A stretch of DNA of 64,000 nt from Flaviflagellibacter sp963786225 (GTDB taxonomy: Bacteria > Pseudomonadota > Alphaproteobacteria > Rhizobiales > Methylopilaceae): the NCBI GenBank assembly GCA_963786225.1, contig CAWAYQ010000028.1, forward strand, positions 372,001 through 436,000. Reading direction: 5' to 3'. The translations under genes were made by a program, and so were the position numbers. Below, piece after piece: positions 53,340 through 62,088 of this stretch. How positions within the stretch are numbered: the first letter of the stretch is position 1; the number at the start of each line of letters is the position of its first letter. The notes below the pieces were generated by a model, which ran no database searches, was not told the DNA's origin, and was given only the letters and a program-made list of their open reading frames with translations.

Positions 53340-54578
53340 ATGCGGACTCTTTCGATCGCCATAGGTGCCGTGATCGCGGCAGGCGGTGCGGCAGGATCTC
53401 AGGAAAGCCTGCAGAAACTACAGAATATGCAGACAACCGGTACCGCGCTTGAAATTCCCACCGTTTCCCAGACCGGCAAGAACGCGGAAAATCTCCGCAA
53501 GATTGCCGAGAAGATAAAGGTGCCACCTGGCTTCAAGGCCGAACTGTTTGCCATAGTTCCAGATGCGCGGCACATGGCTGTCGGTCGCAATGTCGGCACG
53601 GTTTTCGTCGGCACCCGCAAGACCAAGGCTTACGCGGTGACCGACCGCGACAAGGACGGCGTGGCCGACGAGGTGAAGGAATTCGCCCCCTCTGTCGCGT
53701 TCAAGGTGCCGAACGGCATGTGCTACTCGAACGACGGCTTCCTGTTCGTCGCCGAGCACAACCGCGTGCTCGTATTCCCCGCCGCCGAGTTCTTCTACGA
53801 GAGCCCGGACGTCGCGATCGGTGTCGTTGCGGAGCAGCTCATTCCCGCGAGCGAGGAGAGCTTCAACCACGGAGCCCGCGTCTGCGCGATCGGTCCCGAC
53901 AACAAGCTCTACATTTCGCTCGGCCAGCCGCACAACGTGCCACCGAAAGACAAGCAGGCGCTCTATAAGGAGCACGGGATCGGCGGCATCATACGTATGG
54001 ACAGAGACGGCAAGAACCGCGAGGTATACGTCGACGGTGTCCGCAACTCGGTCGGCATCGCCTTCAGCCCGCAGGGCCAGCTCTGGTTCACGGACAACCA
54101 GGTCGACGGCATGGGAGATGACATCCCGCCCGGCGAAATCAACCGCGCCACCAAGCAGGGGCAGAACTTCGGGTTCCCCTGGTACGGCGGGGGCAAGGTG
54201 CGGACGACGGAATACAAAGGCGACGAGGTTCCGGCCGACGTCGTTGCGCCGGAACACGAGATGGCGGCGCACGCCGCCGATCTCGGCCTGACCTTCTACA
54301 CGGCACAGGCCTTCCCCGATAAATACCGGGGTGGCATCTTCTCCGCCCAGCACGGATCGTGGAACCGCACAAAGCCGGTAGGCGCGCGCGTGATGTTCAC
54401 GCCCATCAAGGCAGACGGCACATCGGGCAAGCCCGAAGTGTTCGCCGACGGATGGCTCGACGAGGAGACCGGGCAATATTTCGGCCGTCCGGTCGACGTG
54501 AAGGTCTATCTCGACGGCTCGCTACTGGTGTCCGACGATCTCACCGGAGCCATTTGGCGAATTTCGCCCGAGAACTGA
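53340..54578 (+). CDS. PQQ-dependent sugar (sorbosone/aldose) dehydrogenase-like protein
   Basis: 412 residues from ATG 53340 with GGGGAGG upstream. Signal peptide (about 1-20) followed by a six-bladed glucose/sorbosone dehydrogenase propeller: LKVPPGFKAELFA-type entry, PNGMCYSNDGFLFVAEHN, SVGIAFSPQGQLWFTDNQVDGMGDD and a final GSLLVSDDLTGAIWRIS. It is followed by a single-haem cytochrome c, a natural acceptor. The true substrate is unknown. Confidence 0.88.
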   Translation: MRTLSIAIGAVIAAGGAAGSQESLQKLQNMQTTGTALEIPTVSQTGKNAENLRKIAEKIKVPPGFKAELFAIVPDARHMAVGRNVGTVFVGTRKTKAYAVTDRDKDGVADEVKEFAPSVAFKVPNGMCYSNDGFLFVAEHNRVLVFPAAEFFYESPDVAIGVVAEQLIPASEESFNHGARVCAIGPDNKLYISLGQPHNVPPKDKQALYKEHGIGGIIRMDRDGKNREVYVDGVRNSVGIAFSPQGQLWFTDNQVDGMGDDIPPGEINRATKQGQNFGFPWYGGGKVRTTEYKGDEVPADVVAPEHEMAAHAADLGLTFYTAQAFPDKYRGGIFSAQHGSWNRTKPVGARVMFTPIKADGTSGKPEVFADGWLDEETGQYFGRPVDVKVYLDGSLLVSDDLTGAIWRISPEN

Positions 54579-54585
54579 ACAAATA

Positions 54586-54612
54586 GGGGCCGGGGATTTT
54601 TTCTCCGGCCCC
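54586..54612 (+). terminator. Hairpin after the PQQ sugar dehydrogenase gene
   Basis: GGGGCCGGGGA pairs with TCTCCGGCCCC (11 bp with one G-U) around a T5 loop. No T-run follows the stem, and the next gene starts only 19 bp later, so it is probably an attenuating or stabilising hairpin rather than a full terminator. Confidence 0.6.
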
Positions 54613-54631
54613 AACCCAAGGGACCATCACA

Positions 54632-54955
54632 ATGCGTGTACTCACAGCGGCGACCCTGCTCGTCCTCGCCTTGGCCACGGCCGGTCCGGCGCTCGCGGAT
54701 GCTGCCGCAGGGCGCACCAAGGCGGCGGCCTGCGTGACCTGCCATGGCCCGGACGGAATGAGCCGCCTGCCCAACGCCCCGCACATTGCCGGGCAGCCAG
54801 AGCTCTACCTGACAGAGCAGCTCAAGGCGTACCGGGCCGAGACGCGCAAGGATCCGATGATGACCGTCATTGCCAAGCCGCTGAGCGACCAGGACATCGC
54901 CGATCTCGCCGCCTGGTATGCCTCGATTGAAGTGACGGCAACGCTCCCGCAATGA
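54632..54955 (+). CDS. Small exported cytochrome c (c553/c4-like)
   Basis: 107 residues. Signal peptide (about 1-22) and haem motif CVTCHG near residue 35, with likely axial Met in DPMMTVIAKPLS and the terminal DIADLAAWYAS helix of class I cytochromes. Its position 53 bp after the PQQ dehydrogenase indicates electron transfer from that enzyme. Confidence 0.9.
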   Translation: MRVLTAATLLVLALATAGPALADAAAGRTKAAACVTCHGPDGMSRLPNAPHIAGQPELYLTEQLKAYRAETRKDPMMTVIAKPLSDQDIADLAAWYASIEVTATLPQ

Positions 54956-55079
54956 TCTTCCGGAAGGACCCGGCGCCCGAACGCCTGACGTTCAGTTGGA
55001 CACCGGCACGGGGCCGCAACTCCGAACCATCGCTCCTGACTCTTCTTCTTTTTCAAACGGATGCAAGCTTCATCTCGGA

Positions 55080-55093
55080 AACTGTTGACAGTT
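55080..55093. promoter_or_regulatory. Candidate operator/promoter AACTGTTGACAGTT
   Basis: Two 6-bp arms AACTGT/ACAGTT around TG, lying 54 bp upstream of the gntR start and containing a -35-like TTGACA. It is a plausible autoregulatory site for the GntR protein that follows. Confidence 0.5.
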
Positions 55094-55146
55094 TACTGCC
55101 ATACAGGTGAGCATCGGCCTGTCGTGAACACCGCCCGGAAAACATC

Positions 55147-55842
55147 ATGAACACCAAGCGCATCGAACGGACGGAAGGCCTGACAAGCCGGGTCTATCAA
55201 GAAATTGAGAATATGATCCTGTCAGGCAGCCTTGAGCCCGGCAGCCGGTTGAACGAATGCACGCTGGCCGATCAGTTCGAAGTCAGCCGCGGGCCCGTTC
55301 GCGAGGCAACGCGCGCCCTGGTCAGGGCGGGTCTGCTGGTTTCAGTGCCGGCCCGCGGCGTTTTCGTCCGGGAAATGTCCGATGCCGAAATCGGCGAGAA
55401 CTACGATGTCCGTGCACTTCTGACGGGGCTGATGTGCGCCCGGGCGGCGGAACGGCGTTCCGAACGGGATATCGGCCAGCTCGATGCGCTGGTCAGCGCC
55501 ATGGATGAGGCGATCGCCGCCAACAAGATCCCGCGATATTACAGTATCAATCTTGAGTTTCACGGCCTGATCGGCCGGATCTCCGCCCACTCCTGCTCTC
55601 TCCGTATTTACGACGACCTGATCCGCGAGACCCATTCGCTCCGCCGGTCGCTGTCGTCGCCCGGACAGACCAACAGCGAACACCGGGCGATCGTCGAATC
55701 GATCCGCCACGGGGAGTCTGAAAAGGCGCGCGCTCTCGGCGAAGAGCACGTTCTGCACGGCAAGAGACGCTGGCTGGCCTCATTACCCGACAGGCACTCG
55801 AAGGTGCCCGCGCAAGAATCACAAAACAGGAGGAAACGTTGA
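55147..55842 (+). CDS. GntR-family (FCD) regulator of the TctCBA/enolase operon
   Basis: 231 residues. The N-terminal winged HTH is SRVYQEIENMILSGSLEPGS, then FEVSRGPVREATRALVRAGLL; the FCD sensing domain follows (FHGLIGRISAHSCS, EHRAIVESIRHGESEKA). Its stop overlaps the TTG start of the enolase-superfamily gene by 3 bases, so it belongs to the same operon and probably senses the sugar acid transported by TctCBA. Confidence 0.88.
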   Translation: MNTKRIERTEGLTSRVYQEIENMILSGSLEPGSRLNECTLADQFEVSRGPVREATRALVRAGLLVSVPARGVFVREMSDAEIGENYDVRALLTGLMCARAAERRSERDIGQLDALVSAMDEAIAANKIPRYYSINLEFHGLIGRISAHSCSLRIYDDLIRETHSLRRSLSSPGQTNSEHRAIVESIRHGESEKARALGEEHVLHGKRRWLASLPDRHSKVPAQESQNRRKR

Positions 55843-57008
55843 AGATCGCAAAAATAACGGCGAGTTTGCACAAGCACGAGATCGACCTTCCGGGAATTGG
55901 AGCATCCATCGAGACGCGGATGTTCGTATTCGTCGAAATAGAAACCGAGGACGGCCGAAAGGGCATGGGCGTGACCGGCTCCTTCCTGCCCTGGGCAGTT
56001 ATGCCCTGCATCGAGGAGCACATCTTCCCGGCCATCAAGGGCCTGGATGTTCGCCACACCGAAGCGATCCATCACCGAGTTTGGAAACAGCTCAACAACC
56101 GCGCCTATACCGGCGTGATCTCGAACGCCCTCTCCGCCATCGACATCGCCTGCTGGGATCTACGCGGAAAGGCCGAGGGCGTCCCGATCTCCGAACTGCT
56201 CGGCGGCTTCAGTAAGGAAGCCTACACCTACGCGACATTCGGCTATCCGTTCTTCGACGAAGTTCAGATCGCGGAATATGCGAAGAAATTTCTCGCCGAC
56301 GGACACACGATGCTCAAAATGGTCGTGGGCGGAGAACCGACGCGCACCTGGAAGGACGATGTCCGGCGTGTACGCGCGGCGCGCGATGCGATCGGCCCCG
56401 ACGTCGATCTCATGATCGATGCCAATTGCTGGTTCAATCCTCACGATGCCTTCATGCTGGCGAACCAGTTGCAGGACTGCAATCTGAAATGGTTCGAAGA
56501 GCCGATCGAACAGAACGATGCCCGCGCCCTCGCCGACCTGCGCAGCCGCGTCCAGGTGCCGATTGCGGCGGGACAGATGGAGGGCCATCGCTGGCGATAC
56601 CGGGAACTGGTGACCCACCACGCCGTGGACGTGCTTCAGCCGAACGTTCTCTACAACGGCGGATACACCGAAGCGCTCAAGGTCGCGCATCTGGCACAGG
56701 CGTTCAATCTGCCGCTGGCCAACGGCGGCGGCTGGCCCATCTTCAACATGCATATCCTGGCCGGCGTGATGAACGGCGGTCCGGTCGAGTTCCATTACGG
56801 GATGTGGATGACGGGCAAGCATTTCTTCGACGGCACGCCCGATCCGGTGAACGGGAAAATGCGCATTCCCGACCGTCCGGGTCTTGGCTTCACGCCCAAT
56901 TACGACGCGCTCAAGGACGCACGCGTCCACGATCCGGCATCAAGCCGCCTCAAGGGCCGCGACGCGCATGGCTATCTCCTGCGCGAGGCGATCCTCGCTC
57001 AGACATAA
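55839..57008 (+). CDS. Enolase-superfamily (mandelate racemase/muconate lactonizing type) enzyme
   Basis: 389 residues from TTG 55839 (AGGAGG precedes). The N-terminal capping domain (about 1-125) is followed by the barrel with metal ligands in DLMIDANCWFN and LKWFEEPIEQND, and AAGQMEGHRWR at the third site. It probably dehydrates or epimerises a sugar acid. The exact substrate cannot be assigned. The next genes encode a TctCBA-type transporter, so the acid is likely imported by it. Confidence 0.82.
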   Translation: MKIAKITASLHKHEIDLPGIGASIETRMFVFVEIETEDGRKGMGVTGSFLPWAVMPCIEEHIFPAIKGLDVRHTEAIHHRVWKQLNNRAYTGVISNALSAIDIACWDLRGKAEGVPISELLGGFSKEAYTYATFGYPFFDEVQIAEYAKKFLADGHTMLKMVVGGEPTRTWKDDVRRVRAARDAIGPDVDLMIDANCWFNPHDAFMLANQLQDCNLKWFEEPIEQNDARALADLRSRVQVPIAAGQMEGHRWRYRELVTHHAVDVLQPNVLYNGGYTEALKVAHLAQAFNLPLANGGGWPIFNMHILAGVMNGGPVEFHYGMWMTGKHFFDGTPDPVNGKMRIPDRPGLGFTPNYDALKDARVHDPASSRLKGRDAHGYLLREAILAQT

Positions 57009-57028
57009 GGGTTGTAACAACAATGAGT

Positions 57029-57082
57029 TCGTTGTCCGCGATGGAAGCGGACAACGAGGCCCCTTGGCGCAGGAGGCGCCAA
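57029..57082 (+). promoter_or_regulatory. Tandem hairpins between the enolase-superfamily gene and tctC
   Basis: Hairpin 1 (57029-57057) has an 11-bp stem TCGTTGTCCGC/GCGGACAACGA with a 7-nt loop. Hairpin 2 (57064-57082) has a 7-bp stem TTGGCGC/GCGCCAA with a 5-nt AGGAG loop that resembles a sequestered ribosome-binding site. An A-rich stretch and GGGAGG follow before tctC. Likely an mRNA processing or stabilising region. Confidence 0.6.
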
Positions 57083-57118
57083 AAGTAGGACGCGTCCCAT
57101 AAAAAAATAACGGGAGGA

Positions 57119-58102
57119 ATGATGATGACGTACTTTACGCTTTCTGCTCTCTGGACCCGCGGGCGTGTCGCCGCCGCCGCGGTTTGCACCGCATCGCTCA
57201 TGGCCGCCTCGCCGGCCCTGGCTGAATATCCCGATCGCGACATCAAGATGATCATACCCTTCGGGGTCGGCGGCGGCAGCGACACGCTGGCGCGAACCAT
57301 CGCCAACGTGATCGGCGAACTCAAGGTACTGCCTGTGTCCATCCTGCCGGAGAACAGGCCGGGCGGAAGCGGCGCTGTCGGTTACAGTTCCGTCGCCAAG
57401 GAAAAAGGAAATCCGGACCTGATCGCAACGGTCAGCGTCAGCTTCTTCACGACGCCGCTTCAGGGCGGATCGCCCGTCAGTTATCGCGACTTCACCCCTC
57501 TCGCCGCGATCGCCCAGTCACCGTACGTGCTCGTCGTCCCGGCCGCTTCGGAATACAAGACCCTCGATGACCTGAAGAAAACCCCGCGCCTTGTTACCGG
57601 CACCGTCGGCGTCGTATCCGACGCGGCTCTTCTGGCGCGCATGACGTCCAACGCGCTCGGCAACAAGATCGACCCGGTGCCGTTCGACGGTGAAGGAGAA
57701 GTCATGGCCGCGCTTCTCGGCGGCCATGTCAACGTCGCGTATTTCAATCCCAGCGAAGTTCTGTCGCAGATCCAGGCCGGAAAGCTGCGCGCCCTTGCCG
57801 TAAGTTCGGCGACAAGAGCCGACGCGTTCCCGGATGTACCGACCTTTAAGGAACTCGGTCACGACATCGTCCATACCCAGATCCGCGGCCTCGTAATGCC
57901 CAAAGACGTCAAGCCCGAGGTGGTCGCGTACTGGGAAGGCGTGCTGAAGAAGGTTGCGGAAAGCCCGCAATGGAAGGCGCAGTACATCGACCGCTTTCAC
58001 GACGTACCGAACTACATGAACAGCGCGGAGTTCGGAAAGGCGATCGCCGACACCAGCGCCCGTTATGAAAAGCTGATGAAGGAACTCGGCATCATCAAGT
58101 GA
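57119..58102 (+). CDS. Tripartite tricarboxylate transporter receptor (TctC)
   Basis: About 327 residues with three possible in-frame ATGs (57119, 57122, 57125) after GGGAGG. Signal peptide ends near ASPALAEY. The TctC/Bug family motifs are IKMIIPFGVGGGSDTLARTIA and RPGGSGAVGYSSVAK near residues 75-90. It binds an organic acid in the periplasm for TctAB. A strong hairpin at 58110-58135 follows. Confidence 0.9.
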   Translation: MMMTYFTLSALWTRGRVAAAAVCTASLMAASPALAEYPDRDIKMIIPFGVGGGSDTLARTIANVIGELKVLPVSILPENRPGGSGAVGYSSVAKEKGNPDLIATVSVSFFTTPLQGGSPVSYRDFTPLAAIAQSPYVLVVPAASEYKTLDDLKKTPRLVTGTVGVVSDAALLARMTSNALGNKIDPVPFDGEGEVMAALLGGHVNVAYFNPSEVLSQIQAGKLRALAVSSATRADAFPDVPTFKELGHDIVHTQIRGLVMPKDVKPEVVAYWEGVLKKVAESPQWKAQYIDRFHDVPNYMNSAEFGKAIADTSARYEKLMKELGIIK

Positions 58103-58109
58103 CGCCGAC

Positions 58110-58135
58110 GCCCCCGCGCTGTATGGCGCGGGGGC
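58110..58135 (+). promoter_or_regulatory. 10-bp-stem hairpin after tctC
   Basis: GCCCCCGCGC pairs with GCGCGGGGGC around a 6-nt loop, 8 bases after the tctC stop and 33 bases before tctB. No T-run follows. It probably stabilises the tctC transcript relative to the membrane genes. Confidence 0.7.
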
Positions 58136-58167
58136 ATACTTCCTCAGGCCTCGGCGGGGACTTCATC

Positions 58168-58635
58168 ATGAGCATTCGTCATCTCGACCAAATCGTGGCG
58201 CTTTTTCTGACTGGCTTCGGAGCCTATCTGATCTGGGCGGGGCTACAGTACGGCTTCATGCAGGAGACAACACCGGGCGCCGGGTTTTTTCCGCTGCTGT
58301 CGGGAGGTGGCCTGATCGTCCTCAGCATCATCAACCTCACGCGCAGCATTCTTGGCGCCGAGAAGTTGCAGGAGGACATGTCGCGCCGCGACGTCGCGAA
58401 ATTCGCGGCGATTGTCGTCGCCATGCTCGCCTTTGTCGTGATCACGCCTCTCCTGGGCATCACGATCGCGACGATGCTGCTGATGCTGGCGATAGGCTTC
58501 ACTATCCGGCCCTCGCTCGAACGCAGCTATCTCGTCCGCCTGGGCTTGACCTGCGTGCTCATTCCCATCGCCTGTTTCGGCATATTCGGAACGCTTCTCC
58601 GGGTGCCTTTGCCGCGCGGATTGTTCGGCCTTTGA
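58168..58635 (+). CDS. Tripartite tricarboxylate transporter small membrane subunit (TctB)
   Basis: 155 residues from ATG 58168; the frame upstream to 58099 spans the hairpin and is not used. Four hydrophobic helices (about 10-30, 45-65, 85-110, 125-145). The family-typical FMQETTPGAGFFPLLSGGGL follows helix 1. It lies between tctC and tctA in the standard order. Confidence 0.88.
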   Translation: MSIRHLDQIVALFLTGFGAYLIWAGLQYGFMQETTPGAGFFPLLSGGGLIVLSIINLTRSILGAEKLQEDMSRRDVAKFAAIVVAMLAFVVITPLLGITIATMLLMLAIGFTIRPSLERSYLVRLGLTCVLIPIACFGIFGTLLRVPLPRGLFGL

Positions 58636-58678
58636 TTGTTAGCGGCGCACGGCGCCCAAGAAAAAACCGGAGAGCGCG

Positions 58679-60196
58679 ATGGATGTCCTGAATTTCCTCC
58701 TCGACGGCATCGGCCAGGCCATGCAGCCGAGCATTCTCGCCGCGACCATGCTGGGCGCGATCCTCGGCCTGCTGATCGGCGCCCTGCCCGGCCTCGGTCC
58801 ATCGGCCGGCGTCGCCATCATGCTCCCCATCGCGGTGACCTTCGGAGGAACGGCGGCGATCGCGTGTATTGCCGGCATCTATTACGGCGCCATGTTCGGC
58901 GGCGCGATCACATCGATCCTGCTCGGTATTCCCGGCGATGCACCATCCGTCATGACCGTCATCGACGGCTACCCCATGGCATTGAAAGGTGAAGCAGGCC
59001 GCGCGCTTGGCATGAGCGTCTTCGCGTCGTTCTTCGGCGGCCTGTTCGGCCTCGCCGGCATGGTCGCTCTGTCCGTCCCGATTTCAAATTGGGCTTTGGC
59101 CTTCGGCCCAACGGAGATGACGGCGATGATGGCCTTCTCGCTGTCCCTCGTGAGCGTGCTGGGCGGACGAAACTCGATCAAGGGCTTCGCCGCCCTGATC
59201 ATCGGGTTGTGGGTCGGCATGATCGGCCTCGACCCCATCGCCGGCCCGGCGCGATTCACATTCGGCCAGATGGATCTGTTCGACGGGATCGACTTCTCCG
59301 TGATCGCGGTCGGGCTGTTCGGCCTTACCGCCATGTTCACGAGCCTCGATGCGACCATCGATCGCGACATGGCGAGCTTCAGCTTCCGGTCGCTTTTTCC
59401 GCGGTTCAGCGATGCCGTCGCTTCACGCTGGGAACTCTTGAGCGGATCGATCATCGGCTTCATCGTCGGCGTGCTGCCCGGAGTGGGCGCCACCGCCGCG
59501 ACCATGCTGTCCTACGCCGTGGCGAAACGCTTCTCCAGGAGACCCGAGCTGTTCGGCACCGGGATCGTCGAGGGCGTCGCAGCGCCTGAAGCCGCCAACA
59601 ATTCCGCTTCCTATGGAAACATGATCCCGCTCTTCACCCTGGGTATTCCGGGGTCGGCGACGACCGCGGTGATGATGGGCGGCCTCCTGATGATCGGCCT
59701 GCAGCCCGGGCCCCTGCTGTTCGTCAACAATCCGGATTTCATCTGGACGGTGTTCGGCAGTTTCTGGGTGGGCAATCTGGCCCTCGTCTTCCTGACGCTT
59801 CTTCTCACTCCGCTGCTCGCCAGCATCCTGTTCATCTCGACGGCCATTCTCTATCCGATCATCATCGCCATCATCGTGTTCGGCGTGTACGCCATCGAAT
59901 TCTCGATGGCGAATATCGTCATCGCCGTCATTTCAGGAGCCGTCGGCCTTGTTCTCCTCAAGCTCGATTACCCCCCGGTTCCACTTGTCCTGGGACTGGT
60001 GCTCGGCCCGATGCTGGAGCGCAATATCCGCAGGACGTTGATTCAATCCCAGGGCGATCTGCTGGTCTTCGTCGAGCGCCCCATCGCGCTGGCGCTGTTT
60101 CTCGCAACCCTTCTTGTCATCGTGCTTCCGCTCATTCTGCGGGCCCTGAACCTGAAAAAGATTCCGGCCGACGATGCCGAAGCCCCAGCTTCCTGA
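58679..60196 (+). CDS. Tripartite tricarboxylate transporter large membrane subunit (TctA)
   Basis: 505 residues with about twelve hydrophobic helices. The repeated TctA signature is seen in IGALPGLGPSAGVAIMLPI near residues 37-55 and GVLPGVGATAATMLSYAV near 265-282. It is the ion-coupled pore of the transporter. The gene follows tctB by 43 bp and is the last of the operon. Confidence 0.92.
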   Translation: MDVLNFLLDGIGQAMQPSILAATMLGAILGLLIGALPGLGPSAGVAIMLPIAVTFGGTAAIACIAGIYYGAMFGGAITSILLGIPGDAPSVMTVIDGYPMALKGEAGRALGMSVFASFFGGLFGLAGMVALSVPISNWALAFGPTEMTAMMAFSLSLVSVLGGRNSIKGFAALIIGLWVGMIGLDPIAGPARFTFGQMDLFDGIDFSVIAVGLFGLTAMFTSLDATIDRDMASFSFRSLFPRFSDAVASRWELLSGSIIGFIVGVLPGVGATAATMLSYAVAKRFSRRPELFGTGIVEGVAAPEAANNSASYGNMIPLFTLGIPGSATTAVMMGGLLMIGLQPGPLLFVNNPDFIWTVFGSFWVGNLALVFLTLLLTPLLASILFISTAILYPIIIAIIVFGVYAIEFSMANIVIAVISGAVGLVLLKLDYPPVPLVLGLVLGPMLERNIRRTLIQSQGDLLVFVERPIALALFLATLLVIVLPLILRALNLKKIPADDAEAPAS

Positions 60197-60224
60197 CGCT
60201 GACGCCCCTCACCACTTTGCTTGA

Positions 60225-60244
60225 AATCTCCTCGTTCGGAGATT
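60225..60244 (+). terminator. Weak hairpin downstream of tctA
   Basis: A 7-bp stem AATCTCC/GGAGATT with a 6-nt loop lies 28 bases after the tctA stop; no T-run follows. It is a possible operon end. Confidence 0.35.
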
Positions 60245-60336
60245 GATCGGCCGTAGCGCGCGTTACCTTTTCATCGCACGGTCATCAACTCTGGCATTAT
60301 CGGCGCTCGCGTTCCCGCCTGGAGCCTGATCTCTTC

Positions 60337-61920
60337 ATGACCGAGTGGTGGAAGACCGGAGCGATCTACCAGATCTATCCCCGTTCCTTTCAGGACACGG
60401 ACGGCGACGGGATCGGCGATCTCAGGGGGATTACAAGCCGCCTCGCTTTTGTCGCGGGGCTCGGGGTCGAGGCGGTGTGGCTGTCGCCCATCTTCGTCTC
60501 GCCCATGGCGGACTTCGGTTACGACATCGCCGATTACACCGCGATCGACCCGCTGTTCGGAACGCTCGACGACTTCGACGCCCTCGCCGCCGAAGCCCAC
60601 CGGCTCGGCCTCAAGCTCATTCTCGATCTCGTTCCGAACCACACCTCGGACGCGCATCCCTGGTTTGCGGAAAGCCGGTCGTCGCGGAGCAATCCGAAAC
60701 GCGATTGGTACATCTGGCGAGACGGCCGCGACGGTGGACCGCCGAACAACTGGATTTCGAATTTCGGCGGGAGCGCCTGGGAGTTCGATCCCCCGACGGG
60801 TCAGTATTTTTACCATGCCTTCCTGAAGCAGCAGCCGGACCTCAACTGGCGCAATCCCGACGTTCGTGCCGCGATGCACGACGTGCTGCGGTTCTGGATG
60901 GAGCGCGGCGCCGACGGGTTCCGCGTCGATGTCATCTGGCACCTGATGAAAGACCCCGAGTTCCGCGACAACCCGCCGAACCCGAATTGGCAACCGGGCT
61001 ATCAGGACATCGGGCGGTTTGACCAGGTGCATTCCGCCGATCATCCCGACGTGCATACCGTCATCGCCGAGCTTCGGAGCGTCGTGGACGAGTATCCCGA
61101 GCGTGTACTCATCGGCGAAATCTACCTGCCCCTCGAACGGCTCATGACGTACTACGGCGAGCAGCTTTCCGGCGCGCATCTGCCTTTCAATTTCCAGCTC
61201 CTGCAGACGCCCTGGAACGCCGATGCCATCACCCGCGTGATCGAAGAGTACGAAGCCGCTTTGCCCGAAGGCGGCTGGCCCAATTGGGTGCTCGGCAATC
61301 ACGACCGGCCGCGCATCGCCGCGCGTGTCGGCGAAGCACAGGCGCGTGTCGCCGCAATGCTTCTGCTGACTTTGCGCGGCACGCCGACTTTGTATTACGG
61401 CGACGAGATCGGAATTGCGGATGTGGCGATTGCCCCTGAGGCCGTGCAGGATCCTTGGGAAAAGCAGGAGCCGGGCCTCGGTCTCGGCCGCGATCCCGTC
61501 CGTACCCCGATGCAATGGGATGCCTCACCGAATGCGGGGTTCACCTCCGACTCCCCCTGGCTGCCGCTAACGGAGGATTGGCGGGAGCGCAATGTGGAAG
61601 AACTCCTCGGTGAGCCGGACTCGATCCTCGATCTGTACCGGAAGCTCCTCGCCGTGCGCCGCGGTTCTCGCGCGCTGCAGACCGGCGATTATCGATCCCT
61701 GCCGGGAGCCGACGGCGTTCTGGCCTATCTGCGGACGCATGCGGATGAGAGGATTGCCGTCATCCTGAACCTCACGGGGGAACGGCGGTCCCTGCATCTT
61801 CCGAACGGCACGACGGGAACGGCACTGATATCGACCGGAATCCGCGAACCGGGTTCGACCGTGGCCGGTCTGCTTGTGCTCGACGCCGACGAAGGTGTCG
61901 TCATTGCTCTGACCGACTGA
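60337..61920 (+). CDS. GH13-family alpha-glucosidase
   Basis: 527 residues. GH13 regions are all present: DLVPNHTS (region I), GFRVDVIWHL with the nucleophile Asp near 204 (region II), LIGEIYLP with the acid/base Glu (region III), and VLGNHDRPRI (region IV). The start WWKTGAIYQIYPRSFQDTDGDGIGDLRGI is typical of oligo-1,6-glucosidase/alpha-glucosidase (AglA) enzymes. No signal peptide, so it acts in the cytoplasm on imported oligosaccharides such as sucrose, trehalulose or maltose. It stands as a single gene after the Tct operon. Confidence 0.92.
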   Translation: MTEWWKTGAIYQIYPRSFQDTDGDGIGDLRGITSRLAFVAGLGVEAVWLSPIFVSPMADFGYDIADYTAIDPLFGTLDDFDALAAEAHRLGLKLILDLVPNHTSDAHPWFAESRSSRSNPKRDWYIWRDGRDGGPPNNWISNFGGSAWEFDPPTGQYFYHAFLKQQPDLNWRNPDVRAAMHDVLRFWMERGADGFRVDVIWHLMKDPEFRDNPPNPNWQPGYQDIGRFDQVHSADHPDVHTVIAELRSVVDEYPERVLIGEIYLPLERLMTYYGEQLSGAHLPFNFQLLQTPWNADAITRVIEEYEAALPEGGWPNWVLGNHDRPRIAARVGEAQARVAAMLLLTLRGTPTLYYGDEIGIADVAIAPEAVQDPWEKQEPGLGLGRDPVRTPMQWDASPNAGFTSDSPWLPLTEDWRERNVEELLGEPDSILDLYRKLLAVRRGSRALQTGDYRSLPGADGVLAYLRTHADERIAVILNLTGERRSLHLPNGTTGTALISTGIREPGSTVAGLLVLDADEGVVIALTD

Positions 61921-62088
61921 AAAAGAACGCCCGCCGGACGGTGCCCGGCCAGTTCGCCGCCAGGAGCCGCCCCACTGAGGCGGCCTGAGCCTCGAAACAA
62001 TTCTCCGGATTTCGGACATCATCCGGAAACAGCCCGGTTGTAATGCCTCGCGGAACGCCCGCCTTCCGGGCGCCCGGAGACTGAAACA

